Positions 1-4,794 of a DNA stretch of 6,377 bases are shown here, piece by piece. Position 1 is the first letter of the stretch. Every line of letters starts with the position of its first letter. A program made the position numbers and the translations under genes. Source of the DNA: Acidobacteriaceae bacterium (GTDB lineage Bacteria; Acidobacteriota; Terriglobia; Terriglobales; SbA1); contig PLEA01000102.1 in NCBI GenBank assembly GCA_003136335.1, positions 1-6,377 on the forward strand, read 5' to 3'. Below the pieces are notes generated by a model. It saw nothing but the letters and a program-made list of their open reading frames with translations, ran no database searches and had not been told where the DNA came from.

Positions 1-275
1 TGCAGGCCCACGGGATCGTTCTTTGGCGCGGCGAGATCGCCCAGCCGGTCCGCCATACCCAGCACAAAAAGGACCGTGGCGTAGATCCCGATCGCGACGC
101 CGGGGTCGCCCTTTTCAATCTTGACGAGGGTCGTGCGGCTGATCGAGGCGCGCTGCGCCGCGATGGCCGCGGGGATGCGCCGCCGCCGCCGGGCGTCACG
201 GATGTCGCGGCCGAGCTTGCGCAGGGCATGCCTTACCGGGAGTGGCATTACGACGGATTGTCGGCTGGTCCTCAT
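1..275 (-). CDS. XRE-family (HipB-like) helix-turn-helix repressor, partial
   Basis: This is the N-terminal 91 codons of a leftward gene that runs off the left edge. It begins MRTSRQSVVMPLPVRHALRK. Residues 22-77 form an XRE/Cro-type helix-turn-helix: a basic helix (RDIRDARRRRR), a recognition segment (ASISRTTLVKIEKGDPGV) and a hydrophobic third part (IYATVLFVLGMADRL). It ends in a LAAPKNDPVGL stretch. From family knowledge, this sequence pattern is typical of small regulators encoded just upstream of HipA-like kinases, so a hipA-type toxin may lie left of the window; that is inference. I chose the ATG at 275 because a sigma70-like promoter sits just upstream and a weak GGA lies 7-9 nt before it. 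An internal ATG at codon 10 is the alternative. The DNA is about 70% GC, higher than the genes to its right. It is expected to repress its own promoter. No gene overlaps it on the other strand. Confidence 0.85.
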   Translation of the reverse strand, partial: MRTSRQSVVMPLPVRHALRKLGRDIRDARRRRRIPAAIAAQRASISRTTLVKIEKGDPGVAIGIYATVLFVLGMADRLGDLAAPKNDPVGL

Positions 276-309
276 ATTTAATGTCCAGAATAATGGTCAC
301 TAAAAGGTT

Positions 310-321
310 TAATGTACATTA
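310..321. promoter_or_regulatory. Palindromic operator over the XRE promoter -10 box
   Basis: TAATGTACATTA is a perfect 12-bp palindrome that covers the -10 box of the leftward promoter. An extra half-site, TTTAATGT, occurs at 308-315 (overlapping the palindrome) and again at 277-284, exactly 31 bp away (about three helical turns) and just before the XRE start codon. The arrangement fits an autorepressor binding as two dimers. The link to the XRE protein is inference from position. Confidence 0.5.
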
Positions 322-339
322 TTATGAACGGTAGGTCAA
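311..339 (-). promoter_or_regulatory. Sigma70-like promoter of the XRE regulator
   Basis: On the minus strand a TTGACC -35 box (339-334, 5 of 6 consensus bases) is followed by an exact 17-nt spacer and a TACATT -10 box (316-311, 4 of 6). Transcription would start near 303 and leave a leader of roughly 30 nt before the ATG at 275. The short AT-rich stretch stands out against the GC-rich gene it would drive. Not tested; assigned from box matches and spacing. Confidence 0.55.
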
Positions 340-614
340 CCTGGAGATACGGGGCACACCGCGCAGATGCAGGCCCCACCCCTACCTCCTCCCGGCTTTA
401 CCGCTCGACTCCCGGCAACAAGGGTGCTTATGCGCTACGTCGTATCGAGGGTGATACCGCACATTTTTTGATGGTTACGTTCTGGGAATCCGAGGTGGCG
501 ATCCGCGCCTTCGCTGGAGACGACATCAGTGTGGCGAAATACTACGACTTCGACAAGGATTTCCTGCTCGAACTGGAGCCGTGCTCCGCACATTACGAGA
601 TGTACGACCGGTAA
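312..614 (+). CDS. ABM-like small protein, probably decaying at its N-terminus
   Basis: This is an open frame of 100 codons. From about residue 30 onward (YRSTPGNKGAYALRRIEGD, then LMVTFWESEVAIRAFAGDD, KYYDFDKDFLLELEP and HYEMYDR) it matches my memory of small dimeric alpha-beta barrel proteins related to antibiotic biosynthesis monooxygenases. Most of these have no proven reaction. Family members usually begin with a TWRG-type strand, then a helix with an AYLxYL pattern leading into GYRSTPGN. Here TWR is followed by a Gly/Pro/Thr/Ser-rich run about five residues too short. An AYL-like helix trace (PYLLPA) appears in a second reading frame at about 380-397, suggesting compensating indels. No Shine-Dalgarno sequence precedes the ATG at 312 or the one at 324, and both lie inside the promoter of the divergent repressor. 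It is probably a partly degraded gene that kept an open frame; expression is doubtful. Confidence 0.5.
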   Translation: MYIIMNGRSTWRYGAHRADAGPTPTSSRLYRSTPGNKGAYALRRIEGDTAHFLMVTFWESEVAIRAFAGDDISVAKYYDFDKDFLLELEPCSAHYEMYDR

Positions 615-702
615 ACCCCGCGCAGAATATCGGGTTCTGAGCGTAAGGCCTGGTTTCGTCAGTTATACGATTCCGGGCATGCTCCTGCGTTCTGCGTCAA
701 CC

Positions 703-1019
703 CTAATAACGCAGGTTAGCTCCAGAGTCAGGACTGTTTCCAGCGAGCACTGTGGAGCGCCACTGACCCAGCTTTCCATCATCATTTGTCCAAAACTTAC
801 CGCATAAATCAACGTACTCCATAACTGACTTACGCTCACCTTTTTCAAGAAGCTCTTTCGCAAAAATCATGTTTGGACCGAAAGTGTCGAGACGTGGATC
901 GCCTCTTACCGTGGCGCTTTCAGAAGGTATTCTGAGGCGGATGGGACATCTCCCTGTCGGAGGGCAATTCTGCCGAGGACGATGTTACTGAAATGAATTG
1001 CCTCCGCGTTGTCGTTAGC
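703..1019 (-). pseudogene. Truncated, frameshifted remnant of a conserved C-terminal domain protein
   Basis: Read leftward from 1019, one frame gives ANDNAEAIHFSNIVLGRIAL and then RQGDVPSASEYLLKAPR before a TAA at 908-906. Shifting by one base at about 909 restores a frame giving RGDPRLDTFGPNMIFAKELL, EKGERKSVMEYVDLCGKFW and NSPDSGANLRY, ending at a TAG (705-703). I recognise this pattern (NxVLGRIAL, then a YLL helix, then FGPNM-LAKELLEKGE, then a C-terminal GANL-Y) as the C-terminal end of uncharacterised, TPR-like helical proteins found in multiple copies in soil bacteria. The exact family name is unsure. A single missing base explains the break. Upstream, a stop at 1022-1020 ends the frame and no N-terminus is present, so it is a 5'-truncated relic. 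It follows the small secreted-protein gene on the same strand and overlaps its stop by a few bases. I infer no function. Confidence 0.7.
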
Positions 1020-1206
1020 TTAGTCGGCTGACAAAGTACGGAGTACGCAGGACTTTTCGTATGCTGAGGATTTTGCCGATCTGCCGGGATTCACTTGACG
1101 AAGTAGGCGGAGATTGTGAACCCTGTGCGTAACTGATTGCCACGAGGAAAGCCGTTGTGAGCAGGACCAGAGCTAAAACGCCGCGTTGCAATTTCCTGCG
1201 TGCCAT
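1015..1206 (-). CDS. Small predicted secreted or membrane-anchored protein (63 aa)
   Basis: I do not recognise this protein. It starts at an ATG (1206) preceded, after 4 nt, by a GAGAGGG ribosome-binding sequence. Residues 1-8 are basic (MARRKLQR), residues 9-25 form one hydrophobic stretch (GVLALVLLTTAFLVAIS), and SYA|Q at about 26-28 is a good signal-peptidase I site. The mature part is only about 36 residues: a Ser/Pro-rich linker (GSQSPPTSSSESRQ) and then a basic-aromatic tail (IGKILSIRKVLRTPYFVSRL). It lies 25 nt after the response regulator on the same strand, so it is probably the third gene of that operon. The stop abuts the decayed sequence to the left, so the original protein may have been longer and been cut by a rearrangement. 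Possible roles (inference only) are an envelope accessory of the sensor or a target of the system. Confidence 0.55.
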   Translation of the reverse strand: MARRKLQRGVLALVLLTTAFLVAISYAQGSQSPPTSSSESRQIGKILSIRKVLRTPYFVSRLS

Positions 1207-1231
1207 TCGACCCTCTCGCGTTTTCCAGGTA

Positions 1232-1888
1232 TTAGAGCTGATCCCGATGCTGCTCCAAAACGATACGTACCAATTGACTGCGCGTCCGGACCCCGGTCTT
1301 CGAGAAGAGTTGCTGAAGGGTGGCTTTGACTGAGCTCTCCGACACTCCGATTCGCGCCGCAATCTCTTTGTTCGCAAGACCCTCGAACACACCGGAGAGC
1401 ACCTGCTGTTCCCGCTCCGTGAATGGCCGCGTTCGATTGTCCTGTGGGGTTCCGACCTCAGTTCGGAGGGCCGTTTGCAGTTGCTCCTGGTCCAGCCACA
1501 CCTTGCCAGCCATCACGTCACGGATTGCTTGTGCCAGCAACGCGGCAGAATCGTGTTTTCGAAAAACTCCGGAAATCCCAGAGCGGATCAGCTCCGCAGC
1601 CACGCTTGCATCCACACCTGCTGTCACAACGAGAACCTTTCCCTGGAATCCCTGTTCCTTCGCCAATCGGAGAAACTGCCGGCCGTCGCTCTCGCCAAGG
1701 TCGAAATCAAGGAGTACTACGTCGATAGCCTTGCGCCGCAGAATCTGCAGACCCTCTCCAATTGTGCCGCAGTGAGCAGCCACCTCGAATCCGGGCTCCG
1801 CAGCGAGGAGCCGACTTGCACTCTCTCGAAACAAAGTGTGATCGTCTACCAACAAAAGGTGGACGGTGCTTGCCGCAGTTTCAGGCAT
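1232..1888 (-). CDS. NarL/FixJ-family response regulator
   Basis: This is a 218-aa two-domain transcription factor phosphorylated by the kinase encoded just upstream. The receiver domain (about residues 9-125) has the acidic pair D15/D16, the phospho-acceptor D61 in VVLLDFDLGESDG, the switch T89 in LVVTAG and K111 in GVFRKHD, so all catalytic positions are intact. After a linker, residues about 154-215 form a LuxR-type helix-turn-helix (RPFTEREQQVL, then GLANKEIAARIGVSESSVKA, then LFSKTGVRTRSQLV). I chose the ATG at 1888 over one eight codons earlier (1912) because an AGGAGGAGG ribosome-binding sequence sits 6 nt before it. The start overlaps the kinase stop by 8 bp, which implies translational coupling. 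Metal-efflux RND pumps are more often controlled by OmpR-type regulators, so this pairing is slightly unusual. Likely targets are the direct repeats in the divergent region at 3389-3443; that is inference. Confidence 0.95.
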   Translation of the reverse strand: MPETAASTVHLLLVDDHTLFRESASRLLAAEPGFEVAAHCGTIGEGLQILRRKAIDVVLLDFDLGESDGRQFLRLAKEQGFQGKVLVVTAGVDASVAAELIRSGISGVFRKHDSAALLAQAIRDVMAGKVWLDQEQLQTALRTEVGTPQDNRTRPFTEREQQVLSGVFEGLANKEIAARIGVSESSVKATLQQLFSKTGVRTRSQLVRIVLEQHRDQL

Positions 1889-3284
1889 TTGCGACCTCCT
1901 CCTGGGCGACACCTAGGGGCAAGACCACAGCGAAGCAGCAGCCTTCCGATCTCGGCTCGTAAGAAAGTTCCCCTCCAAAGCTGCGCATAATCGCTCTAGA
2001 AACGTAGAGTCCGAGACCGCTGGATTCGGCGCCGCGCTGAAACGGCCGGAATAGGTTTTCTGGCGAAGCGATGCCCGTTCCCGTATCTTCGAATCGAATT
2101 GTGACCGTCCCTTTCTCCTCTCGCGCCGCAATTCGAAGTTGCTTAACCCTGGTGGACGCCATCGCCCGGCGACTGTTCTTGGCCAGGTTTAAGAAAACTT
2201 GAATGAGCCCGTACCGGTCAGCCCAAACTAATGGCAATGATTCCTGAACGTCCCACTCCATCTCGATCTTTGATTCATGATAGGCGGTTTCGATTAGGAT
2301 CCGGAATTCGTCCAGCACAGACCTAAGCTCAACCACCTCGCCGTTCTGAGACATAGTGGAACCCAATTCCAATGCCGACACTCTTTCCAGGCTCTGGATC
2401 AAGTTCCCCAAGGCTTTGAAGTCCTCGTTTGACTCAAGCTCCTTCACTCGGGAGAGGTTCTTATGCACGACCAGCACTGCACCGCAGAGGTTCCGAATTT
2501 CATGGGCCACGGCGCTCATCAGAATTCTCGTGTTCTTCAATAGATAATCTAGACTGAGATCCTCGCGATTCCGCAGATCCTCAGAAAGATCGACGATGAT
2601 GGCCGCCAACCGCGGGCCCGATATCGTGCCGTAGGTCGAAAACCAAACACCGGCCAGAAAGACTTCTCCATCGCTCCTTTTCCCTGTGCACTGCAGAGTG
2701 GTTCGAAATACTCGCGGCTGTTGGGTTTTGAGAACCGTTTGCAAAGCTGGGAGATAAGAATTGATTTCCTGGCCTTGCAAGGGCTTTCCTTCAGGAGCGA
2801 GCAATTGTTGAGCTGCTTCATTTGCCAATAAAAGGTTGCCGCCTGAATCAATTGTGACGATTGCAGCTGGACTACTTTCGATGAGTGAACGCAATTGCTC
2901 CTCGGCGTCCTCGCGTAACTTGATCTGCCCTTCGAGTTCTTCGACGTGCGTCAGCGTAATTCGGCGATTGCGAATCAGCTCCGAAATAAACAGTCCTGTA
3001 CCGACAAATCCTGCTGAGCTGAACAGCAAGCGGATCACAGCTTCATTTTCAGGTAAGTTGCTGAACGCTTCCTGAAGAACGGCACAGACCAGTGCAACCC
3101 AGACAATCCGAGTCCTTGACAGGAACCCACCGAGAATCATGATGGGAAATAAGTAAAGGAATCCCAGGGAGATGTAGGGCTTCGTCGCCCAGTCAACCAC
3201 CGCGATCGCTGCGATCAAGAGACCGGCAACCACGATCAATCGCGGACGGTTGGCCGGTGCGTAGATGGACAGTAGGTCTTTCAC
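1881..3284 (-). CDS. Membrane-bound PAS sensor histidine kinase
   Basis: This is a 467-aa inner-membrane sensor kinase. The N-terminal 100 residues hold about four hydrophobic segments (roughly 14-30, 38-54, 58-72 and 87-101) with almost no periplasmic domain, so the signal is probably sensed in the membrane or by the PAS domain. A short coiled coil (about 110-132, THVEELEGQIKLREDAEEQL) leads to a PAS domain (about 133-235, with SLIESSPAAIVTIDSGG). The phosphorylated histidine is H261 in SAVAHEIRN, followed by LCGAVLVVHKNL in place of the usual RTPL-type sequence. The ATPase domain has the N box (FLNLAKNS, about 364-371), G1 (EDTGTGI, about 399-405) and G2 (SSGLGLYVSRA, about 421-431). The same domain style is familiar from acidobacterial kinases. 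The start is a GTG at 3284 with no clear Shine-Dalgarno sequence and sits in a 33-bp duplication, so the exact start is uncertain; TTG and GTG codons at residues 16 and 18 are alternatives. It overlaps the response regulator, its obvious partner. Confidence 0.95.
   Translation of the reverse strand: MKDLLSIYAPANRPRLIVVAGLLIAAIAVVDWATKPYISLGFLYLFPIMILGGFLSRTRIVWVALVCAVLQEAFSNLPENEAVIRLLFSSAGFVGTGLFISELIRNRRITLTHVEELEGQIKLREDAEEQLRSLIESSPAAIVTIDSGGNLLLANEAAQQLLAPEGKPLQGQEINSYLPALQTVLKTQQPRVFRTTLQCTGKRSDGEVFLAGVWFSTYGTISGPRLAAIIVDLSEDLRNREDLSLDYLLKNTRILMSAVAHEIRNLCGAVLVVHKNLSRVKELESNEDFKALGNLIQSLERVSALELGSTMSQNGEVVELRSVLDEFRILIETAYHESKIEMEWDVQESLPLVWADRYGLIQVFLNLAKNSRRAMASTRVKQLRIAAREEKGTVTIRFEDTGTGIASPENLFRPFQRGAESSGLGLYVSRAIMRSFGGELSYEPRSEGCCFAVVLPLGVAQEEVANA
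1895..1903 (-). promoter_or_regulatory. Strong ribosome-binding site of the response regulator
   Basis: AGGAGGAGG on the minus strand ends 6 nt before the ATG at 1888. It lies inside the last codons of the kinase gene and decides the regulator start against the upstream in-frame ATG at 1912. The strong site after a kinase gene with no visible Shine-Dalgarno sequence suggests more regulator than kinase is made. Confidence 0.8.
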
Positions 3285-3316
3285 GGGCGGTGCGTAGATA
3301 GGCAGAGGCTCTTTCA
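3255..3316. repeat. 33-bp tandem duplication over the kinase start
   Basis: Two 29-bp copies (3255-3283 and 3288-3316) match at 24 of 29 bases and are offset by exactly 33 bp. Both begin with CGGTGCGTAGAT and end with TCTTTCA. Read on the minus strand they encode LKEPLPIYAPP and VKDLLSIYAPA in the same frame, so the unit is 11 codons. The inner copy is the first codons of the kinase; the outer copy lies upstream of the GTG, in a frame that stays open back to a TAG near 3342-3344. Confidence 0.85.
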
Positions 3317-3340
3317 GGCCATTCTTTTCATGGCCATTCT
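3312..3340. repeat. Short tandem repeat, TTTCA-GGCCATTC, in the divergent leader
   Basis: TTTCAGGCCATTC (3312-3324) is followed at once by a second copy with one extra T, TTTCATGGCCATTC (3326-3339). It adjoins the 33-bp duplication and lies in the predicted kinase mRNA leader. It may be a replication-slippage product or a binding site; nothing in the sequence decides. Confidence 0.6.
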
Positions 3341-3366
3341 AATGGTGCGCTATCTTCGTCTGTCAG
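3336..3366 (-). promoter_or_regulatory. Candidate sigma70 promoter of the two-component operon
   Basis: On the minus strand CTGACA (3366-3361, 5 of 6 to the -35 consensus) and TAGAAT (3341-3336, 5 of 6 to the -10) are separated by 19 nt, longer than ideal. The leader to the GTG would be about 45 nt. An AAGATAG sequence (3356-3350, minus strand) lies in the spacer and resembles the core of the three direct repeats at 3389-3443, so the promoter may be controlled by the same protein. Confidence 0.35.
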
Positions 3367-3388
3367 GAAACTGCCTTCTCCAGAACTA

Positions 3389-3443
3389 GCCAAAAGATAG
3401 GCTCCCAGCTCGCCTAAAGATAACGTTGGAGCCTCAAGATAGG
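3389..3443 (+). promoter_or_regulatory. Three 13-bp direct repeats, candidate regulator-binding array
   Basis: GCCAAAAGATAGG (3389-3401), GCCTAAAGATAAC (3412-3424) and GCCTCAAGATAGG (3431-3443) share the consensus GCCTAAAGATAGG, with start-to-start spacing of 23 and 19 bp, close to two helical turns. They sit between the divergent kinase and efflux operons, about 100-150 bp before the adaptor start and upstream of the candidate kinase promoter. A related inverted core lies at 3350-3356. The likely binder is the NarL-type regulator encoded next door (inference). I see no convincing -35/-10 pair for the efflux operon between 3444 and 3514; a TTGCAG at 3465-3470 lacks a good -10 partner. Confidence 0.55.
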
Positions 3444-3544
3444 GTTCCCTTCGCACTGAGTGCCTTGCAGAATAATCCTGCACATCCAAAGTACTGCATC
3501 CTTCGAGGCTGAGCTTGTCTGGAAGGCTTGAAGGTCGAACGAAG

Positions 3545-4756
3545 ATGATGAAATATCCGGTTCACATCAGCAAGAGAGTCGCCGTGGTGTTTGTGACGGC
3601 CGCGGCGATCGTTGTCGCAGCAGCACTTCTGGAATCCGGCTGCGGTCGCGGTCAGGCTGCAAACGCGAATACACCTCAGGAATCAGGCGCAAACACCAAC
3701 ACGTCCTCGTCCGAAGCGGCCTTGGACTTGTCACCCAGCCAACTGAACTCGATCAAGATCGAACCGGTGGGAAGCTACCTGTTTCCGGTTGAGAAGGAAG
3801 CGGTCGGCAACATTGATTTTGCCGACGACCTGTCAGTTCAGGTCTTTCCCGCTTATCAGGGGACTATCATCAAGACTTTTGTGGAGCTTGGCGCCAGGGT
3901 TCAGAAGGAACAGCGCCTCTATACGATTAAAAGCCCCGACCTCATTCAGGCCGAGTCAACCCTGATCGGCGCTGCGGCGACGTTCGAACTGACTAACAAG
4001 GAACTGGCGCGCGTCCAGGGGCTTGGCGGCATTGCCGAGCGCGAGAAAGAACAGGCGACCTCGGATCAACAAACCGCCGAGGGCGCTCTCAAAGCCGCAC
4101 GAGATGCAGTCCTTGTATTTGGCAAGACGGATGCGGAAATCGATCAAATGATCGCCGCGCGCAAGACCGATCCCGCCCTGGTCGTGCGTAGTCCCATTTC
4201 CGGCAAGACCACATCATTCAACGGGCCACCCGGGCTCTTGGTGCAACCGGGGAATCCGCCGGCGCCTTATACGGTCGCTAATGTCTCGATCAAATGGATG
4301 CTGGCGAATGTTAGCGAGAGTGAGATCCCATTTTTTCACTTGGGCCAGTCGGTTCAAGTCAAAGTGATGGCCTATCCCGGCCGCGTGTTTAAAGGCAAGG
4401 TCTCGAAGATCTATGCGACGGTTGATCCGAATACTCATCGAGTAACGATCCGTTCCGAGATCGCGGACCCCAACGATGAGCTACGTTCCGGAATGCTCGC
4501 TAACTTCGTCATTCGCGTCCACGACCCGGTGGAAGCCATCGCTATACCCGCTAATGGCGTGGTCCGCGAAGCCGATGGCACGATGACGGCTTGGGTGACA
4601 ACCGATCGGCACCGGTTTGCACAAAGAATCATCAAGATCGGCCTGCGAAAGGACGATCGGGTTCAAGTTCTCGATGGTTTGCAGCGCGGAGAACTAGTGG
4701 TAACGGACGGCGCGGTATTTCTTAGCAATATGCTGCAGGCGCCACCAACCGACTAG
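3545..4756 (+). CDS. RND efflux periplasmic adaptor (CzcB/CusB-type membrane fusion protein)
   Basis: This is a periplasmic adaptor that joins an inner-membrane RND pump to an outer-membrane channel (403 aa from this start). Residues 1-33 are a signal sequence (basic start, hydrophobic core VAVVFVTAAAIVVAAALL) ending in ESGC. C33 may be lipid-modified, but E at -3 makes the lipobox imperfect. A low-complexity Asn/Ser/Thr linker follows (about 38-58). Next come the first lipoyl half (about 97-131, FPAYQGTIIKTFVELGARV), an alpha-hairpin (about 133-205), the second lipoyl half (about 212-245, VVRSPISGKTTSF), a beta-barrel (about 246-327, including GQSVQVKVMAYPG and DPNTHRVTIRSEI) and a membrane-proximal domain with IPANGVV and DGLQRGELVVTDGAVFL. 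I chose the ATG at 3545, which gives a normal-length signal peptide; GAAGG lies 10 nt before it. A TTG at 3515 with a GAGG 6 nt upstream would add ten residues. The permease gene follows at 38 nt. No CusB-like methionine metal-binding cluster is visible. Confidence 0.9.
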   Translation: MMKYPVHISKRVAVVFVTAAAIVVAAALLESGCGRGQAANANTPQESGANTNTSSSEAALDLSPSQLNSIKIEPVGSYLFPVEKEAVGNIDFADDLSVQVFPAYQGTIIKTFVELGARVQKEQRLYTIKSPDLIQAESTLIGAAATFELTNKELARVQGLGGIAEREKEQATSDQQTAEGALKAARDAVLVFGKTDAEIDQMIAARKTDPALVVRSPISGKTTSFNGPPGLLVQPGNPPAPYTVANVSIKWMLANVSESEIPFFHLGQSVQVKVMAYPGRVFKGKVSKIYATVDPNTHRVTIRSEIADPNDELRSGMLANFVIRVHDPVEAIAIPANGVVREADGTMTAWVTTDRHRFAQRIIKIGLRKDDRVQVLDGLQRGELVVTDGAVFLSNMLQAPPTD

Positions 4757-4794
4757 ATCCAATGCCACTTTCATTTCATTAGAAGACGAGCCCC

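Noticed and set aside
121..303. Plus-strand 60-codon frame in the XRE region
   Set aside because: Antisense to the HTH regulator; Arg-rich translation is a shadow of the GC-rich helix-turn-helix codons.
684..715. Inverted repeat CCTGCGTT / AACGCAGG with a 16-nt loop at the end of the relic gene
   Set aside because: The 8-bp stem is real, but the loop is long and no T-run follows on either strand, so it is not a convincing terminator.
663..863. Minus-strand 66-codon frame beginning MRKSFLKKVSVSQLW
   Set aside because: It overlaps the conserved-domain relic in a different frame; the relic frame shows family-like sequence and this one does not.
1881..1912. Response-regulator start at 1912 giving eight extra residues (MSPRRRSQ)
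   Set aside because: The AGGAGGAGG ribosome-binding sequence is placed correctly for the ATG at 1888 and lies inside the longer version.
1320..1990. Several plus-strand open frames opposite the response regulator and kinase end
   Set aside because: All are antisense to intact, motif-bearing genes; translations are rich in Ser, Arg and Pro with no family resemblance.
3314..3331. Five-residue leader peptide frame (MKRMA) upstream of the kinase
   Set aside because: No ribosome-binding sequence and it arises from the short tandem repeat; length alone gives no support.
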